64,000 bases of DNA from an uncultured Alistipes sp. (GTDB lineage Bacteria > Bacteroidota > Bacteroidia > Bacteroidales > Rikenellaceae), in assembly GCA_944321185.1 (NCBI GenBank), contig CALUKH010000002.1, positions 62,001-126,000 on the forward strand, given 5' to 3'. Below, piece by piece: positions 25,483 through 33,775 of the stretch. The notes under the pieces were generated by a model. The model had not been told where the DNA came from, searched no databases, and saw only the letters and a program-made list of their open reading frames with translations. The number at the start of each line of letters is the position of its first letter. Within the stretch, counting starts at the first letter, position 1. A program made the position numbers and the translations under genes.

Positions 25483-26627
25483 ACCCGTTCGTCGCGGCGC
25501 AGCAGCGTGATGCCCAGGACGGCCGTCCACAGCGGGCTGATCAGATCATACAGGAAATATCGTCCCAGGATGCCCTCCTCGCCCAGGCGGCGGGCTACCC
25601 GCCGGACCTCCCAGACCACCACCCCGTAGCGGATCAGCACCAGCAGCAAGGCCCCCAGCTTGTACTCCAGCGGCATCACCGCCAGGGCGCACAGCGCCGT
25701 CAGGAAAAACAGGGCCCGGCTCCCCGGTTCCCAGCGCACGAAGCGTTTCACATCGCCCGGATAGTAGCGGAAGGCCGAACCGTAGTAGCGCAGCTGACCC
25801 AGCCACCATCCCAGGCCGCCCCACGTCTTCTCGCGCAGCGTCGCCCGCGGCGACAGGATCACACTCACGTTCTCGCGCGTCATGATCCGCTGCATGAACA
25901 GATCATCCTCGCCGACGTTCATCCCCAGGTGGTTGAAGCCGTTGGCCCCGAAGTAGAGCCGCTTGGTGAAGCCCAGGTTGTGGAGCGTTCCCCGGTAGGG
26001 GCGGTTCCGAACCGCTCGGGCTATCCAGTCGGCCGCGTGCATCAGCCGCCATGCCCGCATCAGGTAGTTGGCAAGACCCTTGCGGCGCTCAACCCCGCAG
26101 TAGCCAACGACGATCTCTCCCCGCATGAACCCCTTGGCCATCAGCGACAGCCAGCGGTCGGTCTGCGGAACAGCATCCGTCGAGGTGAAGATCAGATGCT
26201 CGAAGTGCGCCGACTTGATGCCCACGTTGAGCGCCATCTTCCGCGAAATCGGATAGCGCGGGTCCAGCTGGATGCGCGTGGTGGTGATCTGCGGGAACGA
26301 CTGCCGAAGCTGCGACAGATCCTCGAAAAAGTCCATGTCGTGACCCACGTAGACGATCACCACCTCGAAATGCGGGTAGGCCTGCGCCAGAATCAGCGGC
26401 AGGCGCTCCTCGACGAACGTATAGTCCTCCGAAAACAACGGAACAACCACCGACACGGGAGGCTCCTGTTCCAGAACCACCTTCCGGTTGTTGTTCCGAT
26501 AGCCCGGAATCCGGCCGTAAACGATGATATAATAGTAGAGCTGTACGCCGAACATCAACAGCAGGGACCCCGCAAGCGCAAGCCCCTCCCAGCCATAGCT
26601 GACCAGAATTTGTTCGAAGAATCGCAT
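25473..26627 (-). CDS. Membrane-associated family 2 glycosyltransferase
   Basis: 384 residues. One membrane helix at the N-terminus (about 13-35) and two to three near the C-terminus (about 295-335 and 355-375). The GT-A domain starts at PPVSVVVPLFSEDYTFVEERLPLILAQAYP; IFTSTDAVPQTDRWL carries the DxD-like Asp, and GEDDLFMQRI and the LGQLRYY basic motif resemble the acceptor region. Probably makes a polysaccharide or glycolipid at the inner membrane; the product is unknown. It overlaps the sigma gene by 10 bases, so the two are translated together. Divergent from tgt with overlapping promoters. Confidence 0.88.
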   Translation of the reverse strand: MRFFEQILVSYGWEGLALAGSLLLMFGVQLYYYIIVYGRIPGYRNNNRKVVLEQEPPVSVVVPLFSEDYTFVEERLPLILAQAYPHFEVVIVYVGHDMDFFEDLSQLRQSFPQITTTRIQLDPRYPISRKMALNVGIKSAHFEHLIFTSTDAVPQTDRWLSLMAKGFMRGEIVVGYCGVERRKGLANYLMRAWRLMHAADWIARAVRNRPYRGTLHNLGFTKRLYFGANGFNHLGMNVGEDDLFMQRIMTRENVSVILSPRATLREKTWGGLGWWLGQLRYYGSAFRYYPGDVKRFVRWEPGSRALFFLTALCALAVMPLEYKLGALLLVLIRYGVVVWEVRRVARRLGEEGILGRYFLYDLISPLWTAVLGITLLRRDERVWR

Positions 26628-26643
26628 ATTGACAAAATATGCG

Positions 26644-26651
26644 CAAAGATA
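26644..26651 (-). promoter_or_regulatory. Minus-7 box for the glycosyltransferase-sigma-rsmG operon
   Basis: TATCTTTG on the minus strand, 16 bases upstream of the start at 26627. Only 13 bases from the opposite-strand tgt box. Confidence 0.65.
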
Positions 26652-26664
26652 CGAATATTTTGTG

Positions 26665-26672
26665 TATTTTTG
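26665..26672 (+). promoter_or_regulatory. Minus-7 box for tgt
   Basis: TATTTTTG, 14 bases before the ATG at 26687, giving a very short leader. Face to face with the glycosyltransferase promoter. Confidence 0.6.
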
Positions 26673-26686
26673 CCGAATAGATGCGT

Positions 26687-27817
26687 ATGAAATTTACACT
26701 CCAACACAAAGACCCCGCCTCCCGGGCCCGGGCCGGTGAAATCATCACCGACCACGGAAAGATCCTTACGCCGATCTTCATGCCCGTAGGCACGGCCGCT
26801 ACCGTCAAGGGTATCTTCCACCGCGACGTCAAGAACGAGGCCAAAGCCCAGATCATCCTGGCCAATACCTATCACCTCTATCTCCGTCCCGGCATGGAGA
26901 TCCTCGAACGAGCCGGCGGAGTGCACCGCTTCTCGACGTGGGACGGTCCGATGCTCACCGACAGCGGCGGATTCCAGGTCTTCTCGCTCGCCGACTGCCG
27001 AAAACTCAAGGAGGAGGGATGCCACTTCCGTTCGCACATCGACGGCTCGAAGCACCTGTTCACCCCCGAAAGCGTCATCGACACCGAACGCACGATCGGC
27101 GCCGATATCATGATGGCCTTCGACGAGTGTCCCCCGGGCGACGCCCCCCACGATTACGCCGCCAAGTCGCTCGCCCTGACCGAACGCTGGCTCGACCGCT
27201 GCTTCAACCGATATCACCAGACCTCGCCCAAATACGGCCACTATCAGGCGCTGTTCCCTATCGTACAGGGATGCTCCTATCCCGATCTGCGGGCCCATGC
27301 CGCCGAAAACGTCAAACAGTACGATGCCGACGGGTATGCCATCGGCGGTCTGGCCGTCGGCGAACCCACCGAGGTCATGTACGAAATGATCGAGGTGGTC
27401 AACGCCATCCTCCCCGAAGACCGTCCCCGCTATCTGATGGGCGTCGGAACCCCGGTCAACATCCTCGAAGCCATCGAACGCGGCGTCGACATGTTCGACT
27501 GCGTCATGCCCACCCGAAACGGCCGAAACGGTCAGCTGTTCACCGCCGAGGGCGTCATCAACATCCGCAACAAAAAGTGGGAGGACGACTTCTCCCCGAT
27601 CGACCCCGACGGCACGGCTTTCGTCGACACCCTCTACTCGAAGGCCTATCTGCACCATCTGGCCGTCTGCGGCGAAATGCTCGCCGCGCAGATCGCCTCG
27701 CTCCACAACATCGCCTTCTACCTGCGTCTGGTCACCATGGCCCGGCAGCACATCCTCGACGGCGACTTCGTCCCCTGGAAACAGGAGATGGTCCAGAAAC
27801 TCACCCGAAGACTCTGA
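26687..27817 (+). CDS. tgt: tRNA-guanine transglycosylase lacking the usual zinc cysteines
   Basis: 376 residues (378 if ATG at 26681 is used; 26687 gives the family-typical MKFTLQHKDP). It swaps guanine for the queuine precursor at position 34 of certain tRNAs. Visible: PIFMPVGTAATVKG, DGPMLTDSGGFQVFSL (catalytic Asp), IGGLAVGEP, and MFDCVMPTRNGRNG (nucleophilic Asp). Where the bacterial enzyme has a CxCxxC zinc motif after PLDPE, this one reads PIDPDGTAFVDTLYSKAYLHH, with no cysteine; only the later His (SLHNIAFY) remains. The rest is intact, so the protein is probably active with a metal-free fold. First gene of a four-gene operon. Confidence 0.93.
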   Translation: MKFTLQHKDPASRARAGEIITDHGKILTPIFMPVGTAATVKGIFHRDVKNEAKAQIILANTYHLYLRPGMEILERAGGVHRFSTWDGPMLTDSGGFQVFSLADCRKLKEEGCHFRSHIDGSKHLFTPESVIDTERTIGADIMMAFDECPPGDAPHDYAAKSLALTERWLDRCFNRYHQTSPKYGHYQALFPIVQGCSYPDLRAHAAENVKQYDADGYAIGGLAVGEPTEVMYEMIEVVNAILPEDRPRYLMGVGTPVNILEAIERGVDMFDCVMPTRNGRNGQLFTAEGVINIRNKKWEDDFSPIDPDGTAFVDTLYSKAYLHHLAVCGEMLAAQIASLHNIAFYLRLVTMARQHILDGDFVPWKQEMVQKLTRRL

Positions 27818-27830
27818 AAGATCACTTCCG

Positions 27831-28934
27831 ATGAAAATCCGATTCCCCGGCTTCAAAATCCTGGACCGGTACATACTCGGCAAGTTCCTCGCCACCTACT
27901 TCTTCGCCATCGCGATGATCATCGTCATCGTCGTGATCTTCGACTACGCCGAGAAAATCGACGACTTCACCGCCACGAAGGCCCCCTTGAAGGCGATCCT
28001 CTTCCGGAACTACGTCAACTTCATCCCCTTCTTCATCAACCAGTTCAGCGGTCTGTTCACCTTCATCGCCTGCATCTTCTTCACCTCGAAGATGGCCTAT
28101 CAGACCGAAATCGTCGCCATGCTCTCCGGCGGTATGTCCTTCCGAAGACTCATGTGGCCCTACTTCCTCGGAGCACTGATCATCGCATCGCTCTCGCTGA
28201 CGCTCAACCTCTGGGTCATCCCACGCTCGCAGCGCCGCGTCATCGCCTTCCAGCAGGAGTACATCCCCAAAAAACAGAACACCCGATACGACAGGCACAT
28301 CTACCGGCAGATCGAACCCGGTACCTTCGCCTACATCCGCGGATACAACGGTAACGCCCGTCAGGCCTCGTTCTTCGCCCTCGAACGATATGAAAACGGT
28401 TCGATGCTCCGTTCGCTCGAGGCCGCCGACGTCAAGTTCGACCCCGAAACCAAACGCTGGACCGCCCCGCGATACACCAAACGCGAATTCACGGCCGACG
28501 GCGGCGAAACCTTCGAACAGTTCCGGAACCTCGATACGCTCATCAACCTCGACGTGGCCGAACTCGGCGCCATCAACGACCTGATTCAGACCATGAACAT
28601 CTCCGAGCTCAACCACTTCCTCGAACAACAGAGAGCCAAAGGCTCCGATTCGATCAACATCATCGAGGTCGAAAAACACGCCCGTTACGCCTATCCCCTC
28701 TCGACGTTCATCCTGACGCTGATCGGCGTCTCGCTCTCGTCGCGCAAGGTCCGCGGCGGTACCGGCCTGCACATCGGTATCGGTACCGCCCTGTGCTTCT
28801 CCTACATCCTCTTCAACCGGTTCTTCGAGGAGTTCGCCAAGAGCGGCACCCTCCCCACGGGGCTCGCCGTCTGGCTCCCAAACATCATCTATCTGTTCAT
28901 CGCCGTCTATCTCTACCGGAAAGCGCCGAAATAG
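27831..28934 (+). CDS. LptF/LptG-family LPS export permease
   Basis: 367 residues. YjgP/YjgQ family: three membrane helices at the N-terminus (about 17-40, 60-85, 100-125), a periplasmic beta-jellyroll-like domain (about 130-280) and three helices at the C-terminus. The start KILDRYILGKFLATYFFAIAMI is characteristic. With LptB these proteins pull LPS from the inner membrane toward LptA. Bacteroidota often have separated lptF and lptG, and which of the two this is cannot be decided. It begins 13 bases after tgt. Confidence 0.9.
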   Translation: MKIRFPGFKILDRYILGKFLATYFFAIAMIIVIVVIFDYAEKIDDFTATKAPLKAILFRNYVNFIPFFINQFSGLFTFIACIFFTSKMAYQTEIVAMLSGGMSFRRLMWPYFLGALIIASLSLTLNLWVIPRSQRRVIAFQQEYIPKKQNTRYDRHIYRQIEPGTFAYIRGYNGNARQASFFALERYENGSMLRSLEAADVKFDPETKRWTAPRYTKREFTADGGETFEQFRNLDTLINLDVAELGAINDLIQTMNISELNHFLEQQRAKGSDSINIIEVEKHARYAYPLSTFILTLIGVSLSSRKVRGGTGLHIGIGTALCFSYILFNRFFEEFAKSGTLPTGLAVWLPNIIYLFIAVYLYRKAPK

Positions 28935-28945
28935 CCTCGTCAATC

Positions 28946-29914
28946 ATGCAGAAAAAAAACAGCTTCATCGACCGTCTCAAGGAGCATCCCGTCGTGTGGA
29001 ACCTCCTGCTTATCGTCGCCATCATCCTCGTGATGGCCGTCGCCGCCCATCTGCTCATGCAGATCGGTACCCGGCACGGAGCCCGACGGACCGTCCCCGA
29101 CTTCTCCGGCGTACTGCTCCAGGATGCCCGGCGGATCGCCCGCAAGCATGACCTCAAACTCCAGATCAACGACTCGCTCTTCGTCCCCGCATACGAGGGC
29201 GGCATCATCCTCGACCAACTCCCCGAAGGCGGCGTCGAGGTCAAACCCGGTCGCACGATCTACATCACGATCAACTCCTTCCGGCAGAAGATGGTCCCCG
29301 TGCCCTATGTCGCCGGCCGCTCGCTCCGCCAGGCCAAGAACATGCTCGAAATCGCCGGGCTGGAGATCGACGAACTCGTCTATCGCCCGGACATCGCCAC
29401 GAACTACGTCCTCGAAGAGTACTGCGACGGAAAACCCGTGCAGCAGAACTCCCGCATCGAAGCCGAGATGGGTTCGGGTGTCACGCTCTATGTCGGCGTC
29501 GAGGAGGGGTATGCCTCGACGGTCGTACCACAGGTGGTCGGGCTGCCCCTCAACCAGGCCAAGGGACGCCTCTGGGAACTCGGCCTCAACATCGGAAAGA
29601 TCGACTTCGACGAAGGGGTCAATCTCCTCAACCAGAAGGATGCGCGCGTCTACATCCAGATCCCCGGCGCAGAACGCAGCGCGGCGCTCGGGTCGCGCGT
29701 CGACCTGCGTCTTACGCTCGACGCTGAAAAGCTGAAGAAACACCGCGCCGAGGCCGAAAAACAGGCCGCGGCCGCCGCCGAGGAGCGTAAGGCCGAAGAG
29801 CAGATGGAGGCCGATTCGCTGGCCCGGGTCTCGCTCGAAGAGGCCCTCCAGGAGCCCCGAACGACGGAGCAAGGCTCGACAACGATGGATAACGACGAAG
29901 GATTTTTCGACTGA
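28946..29914 (+). CDS. Membrane-anchored PASTA-repeat protein
   Basis: 322 residues. Short cytoplasmic N-terminus, one membrane helix (about 19-42), then three PASTA repeats (about 50-110, 118-190, 197-265) seen from VPDFSGVLLQDARRIARKHDL, VPYVAGRSLRQAKNMLEIAGL and VPQVVGLPLNQAKGRLWELGL. The last 55 residues are a charged, Ala/Glu-rich helix. PASTA domains bind peptidoglycan or its fragments; here there is no kinase or penicillin-binding domain. Role in wall sensing or assembly is inferred. Its stop and the rluD start share one base (TGATG). Confidence 0.9.
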   Translation: MQKKNSFIDRLKEHPVVWNLLLIVAIILVMAVAAHLLMQIGTRHGARRTVPDFSGVLLQDARRIARKHDLKLQINDSLFVPAYEGGIILDQLPEGGVEVKPGRTIYITINSFRQKMVPVPYVAGRSLRQAKNMLEIAGLEIDELVYRPDIATNYVLEEYCDGKPVQQNSRIEAEMGSGVTLYVGVEEGYASTVVPQVVGLPLNQAKGRLWELGLNIGKIDFDEGVNLLNQKDARVYIQIPGAERSAALGSRVDLRLTLDAEKLKKHRAEAEKQAAAAAEERKAEEQMEADSLARVSLEEALQEPRTTEQGSTTMDNDEGFFD

Positions 29915-31080
29915 TGGAGCGCGATTTTCTGAGCATACAACCCTCACCGGAGAGCGTTGCGGCCAAAACCGCCGGGACGGATGAACTCCGCCCGGCAGCG
30001 GACAACACCGCACCGGTGGATGACGACCCCATGTCGGAGGCCGACAACGAGGACGAAGAGGAGGCCGGGCTCTACGAGCACTTCGCCGTGACGGCCGACA
30101 AGGGCCAGACCCCCATGCGGTTAGACAAGTTCCTGACCGTAAGAATGGAACACTGCTCGCGAAACCGGATCCAGGCCGCGGCCGACAGCGGTAACATCCT
30201 CGTCAACGGGAAAGCGGCCAAATCGAGCTACAAGGTCAAGCCTCTCGACCGCATTCAGATCGTGTTGCCCTATCCGCGACGCGAAACCGAACTGGTCGCC
30301 GAAAACATTCCGCTCGACATCCCCTATGAGGACGAGCATCTGCTGATCGTCAACAAACCCGCCGGAATGGTCGTCCATCCCGGCGTGGGGAACTACACCG
30401 GGACGCTCGTCAACGCCCTGATGTACCACCTCAACGCACAGGGAATCCCGGCCGAAGAGCAGAACCGGGCCGGGCTGGTCCACCGCATCGACAAGAATAC
30501 CTCCGGGCTGCTCGTCATCGCCAAGGATGAACAGACCCATGCCCGGCTCGCCAAGCAGTTCTTCGACCATACGATTCAACGTCGCTACGTCGCCCTCGTG
30601 TGGGGAAATCTCGAGCAGGACGAGGGGACCATCGTCGGAAACATCGGCCGAAGTCCGAAGGATCGCCAGAAGATGTATGTCTTCGCCGACGGTTCGGCCG
30701 GCAAGCATGCCGTGACCCACTGGAAGGTGCTGCGTCGGTACGGGTATGTCACGCTGGTGGAGTGTCGGCTCGAAACGGGGCGCACCCATCAGATCCGCGT
30801 CCACATGGCCTGGATCGGCCATCCGCTCTTCAACGACGAACGTTACGGCGGTGACCGCATCCTCAAGGGCACGACCTTTGCCAAGTACAGGCAGTTCATC
30901 GAGAACTGTTTCGCCGTCATGCCCCGTCATGCCCTCCACGCCCGGCTGCTCGGATTCGAACACCCGGCTACCCATCAGCAGGTCCTCTTCGACAGCGAAC
31001 TGCCCGACGACTTCAAGGCCCTGCTCGCCAAATGGGACACCTATGTAGCCGGTAGCCGCGGTCAGGAAGAGGACGAATAG
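29914..31080 (+). CDS. rluD: RluD-type 23S rRNA pseudouridine synthase
   Basis: 388 residues. N-terminal S4 RNA-binding domain (about 68-130: MRLDKFLTVRMEHCSRNRIQ...) and the RluA-family catalytic domain with HRIDKNTSGLLVIAKDE (catalytic Asp), RRYVALVWG and ETGRTHQIRVHMAWIGHP. The first 60 residues are an acidic, low-complexity extension not needed for the fold; a start inside it is possible, but the one-base overlap with the PASTA gene supports 29914. Whether it modifies the RluD or another site is not visible. Last gene of the tgt operon. Confidence 0.9.
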   Translation: MERDFLSIQPSPESVAAKTAGTDELRPAADNTAPVDDDPMSEADNEDEEEAGLYEHFAVTADKGQTPMRLDKFLTVRMEHCSRNRIQAAADSGNILVNGKAAKSSYKVKPLDRIQIVLPYPRRETELVAENIPLDIPYEDEHLLIVNKPAGMVVHPGVGNYTGTLVNALMYHLNAQGIPAEEQNRAGLVHRIDKNTSGLLVIAKDEQTHARLAKQFFDHTIQRRYVALVWGNLEQDEGTIVGNIGRSPKDRQKMYVFADGSAGKHAVTHWKVLRRYGYVTLVECRLETGRTHQIRVHMAWIGHPLFNDERYGGDRILKGTTFAKYRQFIENCFAVMPRHALHARLLGFEHPATHQQVLFDSELPDDFKALLAKWDTYVAGSRGQEEDE

Positions 31081-31089
31081 CCCCAGAGC

Positions 31090-31190
31090 GGGGGGGGGTG
31101 AGAGAGACAAGAGAAGGGAAAGAAGGAGGGGAGAGGAGAAGAGAAGAGAAGAGAAGAGAAGAGAAGAGAAGAGAAGAGAAGAGAAGAGAA
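31090..31190 (+). repeat. G9 tract and (GAGAA)11 microsatellite
   Basis: G9 at 31090-31098 is followed by purine-rich sequence and eleven perfect copies of GAGAA at 31136-31190. Impure GA repeats continue to about 31230. The gap holds no gene. It lies between rluD and the YgiQ-type gene, 150 bases before the latter's start. Confidence 0.92.
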
Positions 31191-31343
31191 GAGGAAGAGA
31201 GAGAGAGAGAAAGAGAAGGAGAGACGATGAAGAGGGCCTGAAAAAAAACGATCCGAACAGAATCCCGGAAGTCCCCCACCGAATCAAGAGATGAAAAGGA
31301 GAGCCGCAAAACGGGCTCCCTGAAAACAGCATATCGCAAAAAA

Positions 31344-33278
31344 ATGTTCCTGCCGACTACCATCAAGGAGGTCCGCGATCGCGGATGGGATCAACTCGAC
31401 GTGATCCTCTTCTCGGGCGATGCCTACATCGACCACCCGGCTTTCGGAGCAGCGGTCGTCGGTCGGCTGCTCGAAGCCGAAGGATATCGCGTCGCTATCG
31501 TCCCGCAGCCAAACTGGAGGGATGATCTGAGAGACTTCACCAAACTCGGCGCCCCGAGGCTCTTCTTCGGCGTGACGGCCGGTGCCATGGATTCGATGGT
31601 CAACCACTACACGGCCAATATCCGCCTGCGTCACGACGATGCATACACCCCCGGCGGCAAGGCCGGTTTCCGGCCCGATTACGCCGTGACGGTCTACGCG
31701 CAGATCCTCAAACGGCTCTATCCACACGTCCCGGTCGTCATCGGCGGCATCGAGGCCTCGCTCCGACGCCTGACCCACTACGACTACTGGAGCAACCGGC
31801 TCAAACCCTCGGTGCTGGTCGAAAGCGGCGCCGACCTGCTGATCTACGGAATGGGCGAACGTGTCGTACAGCAGGTCGCCCGCACCATGCGCAACGGATA
31901 CAATGCCAAACTCCTGCGAAAGATCCGGCAGGTCGCCTTCCTCGCCGATGAGAAATATGTCTCGCGGCTCGATCCCGAGCGGACGATCCGGCTGCATGCC
32001 TTCGAGGAGTGTGTGAGCGACAAGCGGGCATTCGGCGAAAACTTCACCGTCATCGAGACCCAGAGCAATCTGATGCAGCCCGAAGCAACGCTCGTCGAAG
32101 CCGTCGGCGGACAGTATGTCGTCGTCACACCCCCCAATGCCGCCCTCTCGACCGAGGAGCTCGACCATTCGTTCGATCTGCCCTACGAACGGGCCCCCCA
32201 TCCGCGTTACAACGGCCGCGGCGAAATACCCGCCTGGGAGATGATCAAGTTCTCGGTCAATATCCATCGCGGATGTTTCGGAGGATGCTCGTTCTGCACG
32301 ATCTCGGCCCATCAGGGCAAGTTCGTCCACTCGCGCAGCGAACGTTCGATCCTCGCCGAAGTCGAACGCGTCACCCGCATGCCCGGTTTCAAGGGTTACC
32401 TCTCCGATGTCGGCGCCCCGTCGGCCAACATGTACCGCATGGGCGGCCGCGACCGATCGCTCTGCGCTCGTTGCCGCAGGGCCTCGTGTCTCCATCCGGC
32501 GAAGTGTCCCAACCTCGACAACGACCATCGGCCCCTGCTGGAGCTCTACGCACGGATCCGCGCCGTGAAGGGGATCAAGAAGGCATTCATCGGAAGCGGC
32601 ATCCGTTACGACCTGTTCGACGATTCGCCCTATCTGCGCACCGTCCTGATCCATCACACCTCCGGACGGCTGAAGGTCGCTCCGGAACACACCGAAGAGC
32701 GCGTGCTGCGGTTGATGCGAAAACCGCCGTTCGCCCTGTTCGAACAGTTGAACGCCGATTTCCACCGCATCTGCCGCGAAGAAAAACTACCTTATCAGTT
32801 GATTCCCTACTTCATCTCCTCGCATCCCGGATGCACGGAGCAGGACATGAAGGCGCTGTCGGAAAAGGTCCTCGGGCGGCTGCACTTCACGCTGGAGCAG
32901 GTGCAGGATCTCACACCCACGCCCATGACCCTCTCGTCAGTGATGTTCTACACGGGCGAGAATCCATACACCCACGAGGCCGTCTATGTGGCCCGTACGC
33001 AGGAGGAGAAGCGCCGGCAGAAAAGTTATTTCTTCAGCCGGCAGCCTGAAGGTTCGGGACGATTCACCCATCGGTCCGCCGTCGGGGCCGGAGAGGAAGG
33101 CCGGCAGGGAACCGGAGCCAAATCCGGGACCGGGCTCACAACAAGAGGAACCAGGCATCGGCCTGCCGGCTTCAAAACGGCATCCGCACACCGGCCGGAA
33201 GGCAACAGAACGACATCCAGGCTCCGGCCGGAAGGCAACAAGGCCTCGGCAGGCCGCACGGTCAAGAAATCAAAATGA
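31344..33278 (+). CDS. YgiQ-family radical SAM protein
   Basis: 644 residues. The N-terminal domain (about 1-290) resembles the B12-binding-like part of UPF0313 (MFLPTTIKEVRDRGWDQLDVILFSGDAYIDHPAFG). The radical SAM motif is HRGCFGGCSFCTISAHQGK (three Cys near 313, 317 and 320). A second cysteine group (CARCRRASCLHPAKCP) could bind an auxiliary cluster. Residues from about 560 are a basic, disordered tail that includes three 11-residue repeats. The family's reaction is unknown. It has a strong terminator directly after the stop codon and lies behind a GAGAA microsatellite. Confidence 0.9.
   Translation: MFLPTTIKEVRDRGWDQLDVILFSGDAYIDHPAFGAAVVGRLLEAEGYRVAIVPQPNWRDDLRDFTKLGAPRLFFGVTAGAMDSMVNHYTANIRLRHDDAYTPGGKAGFRPDYAVTVYAQILKRLYPHVPVVIGGIEASLRRLTHYDYWSNRLKPSVLVESGADLLIYGMGERVVQQVARTMRNGYNAKLLRKIRQVAFLADEKYVSRLDPERTIRLHAFEECVSDKRAFGENFTVIETQSNLMQPEATLVEAVGGQYVVVTPPNAALSTEELDHSFDLPYERAPHPRYNGRGEIPAWEMIKFSVNIHRGCFGGCSFCTISAHQGKFVHSRSERSILAEVERVTRMPGFKGYLSDVGAPSANMYRMGGRDRSLCARCRRASCLHPAKCPNLDNDHRPLLELYARIRAVKGIKKAFIGSGIRYDLFDDSPYLRTVLIHHTSGRLKVAPEHTEERVLRLMRKPPFALFEQLNADFHRICREEKLPYQLIPYFISSHPGCTEQDMKALSEKVLGRLHFTLEQVQDLTPTPMTLSSVMFYTGENPYTHEAVYVARTQEEKRRQKSYFFSRQPEGSGRFTHRSAVGAGEEGRQGTGAKSGTGLTTRGTRHRPAGFKTASAHRPEGNRTTSRLRPEGNKASAGRTVKKSK
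33159..33260 (+). repeat. 33-bp in-frame tandem repeat in the YgiQ-type C-terminus
   Basis: The 17-base word CCGGCCGGAAGGCAACA occurs at 33191-33207 and again at 33224-33240, 33 bases apart. In the protein this gives RPAGFKTASAH, RPEGNRTTSRL and RPEGNKASAGR. Confidence 0.75.
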
Positions 33279-33312
33279 AAAGGCCGATCCTCCTTGCGAG
33301 GATCGGCCTTTT
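33278..33312. terminator. Strong bidirectional terminator
   Basis: A 15-bp perfect stem AAAAGGCCGATCCTC (33278-33292) / GAGGATCGGCCTTTT (33298-33312), with a 5-base loop. It begins at the last base of the YgiQ-type stop codon and lies 22 bases from the end of the convergent gene. Confidence 0.92.
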
Positions 33313-33333
33313 TAGAGGCAAACGGCAGGGCGC

Positions 33334-33747
33334 TTACCGCATCGGGAAGGAGAGCGTCCGCGCATCAAGATAGGCGTCCGGATAGGGACTCCAGTTCCAC
33401 GCCTGGCCGTTCGACAGGTTGAAGTGAGGCCCCAGACGCAACGTATTGTTATCGATCACCGTCACCCGCGACGGCAGATTCTCCCGCTGGATCTCAACCA
33501 CCGACGTCATCGAAATCTTCGGTTGCACGGCCGTATTGATCGGCAGGTAGTCCGGACGCCACGGCGACATGTGAGCCAACGAATCCGGAAGCCTAAAGCC
33601 CGCATTCGTCCGCCGAAGGACCGTATCCGGTCTGAATTCGGCCTCCATCTCGGGATTCAACAGCGGATCCAGTTCCGGATCCTGCGCCGCGGCGGACAAC
33701 CCCATTGCCAACAACACCGCCGTCAACAATAGATATCTTTTCATCAT
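33334..33747 (-). CDS. Small secreted protein of unknown function
   Basis: 137 residues with a clear signal peptide (MMKRYLLLTAVLLAMGLSAAAQ). The mature part is polar, Pro- and Leu-rich, and contains SPWRPDYLPINTAVQPKISM and GQAWNWSPYPDAYLDARTLSFPMR; the aromatic-rich end suggests a beta structure. No family is recognised. It starts 28 bases after the recO stop, so it is probably the third gene of a prmA-recO transcript. Periplasmic or outer-membrane location is inferred from the signal peptide only. Confidence 0.7.
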   Translation of the reverse strand: MMKRYLLLTAVLLAMGLSAAAQDPELDPLLNPEMEAEFRPDTVLRRTNAGFRLPDSLAHMSPWRPDYLPINTAVQPKISMTSVVEIQRENLPSRVTVIDNNTLRLGPHFNLSNGQAWNWSPYPDAYLDARTLSFPMR

Positions 33748-33775
33748 CTTCCTGTTTGTTTCTACGTTTCAAACG

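Noticed and set aside
31081..31343. The GAGAA repeats as a CRISPR array
   Set aside because: The unit is 5 bp without spacers and no cas genes are near.
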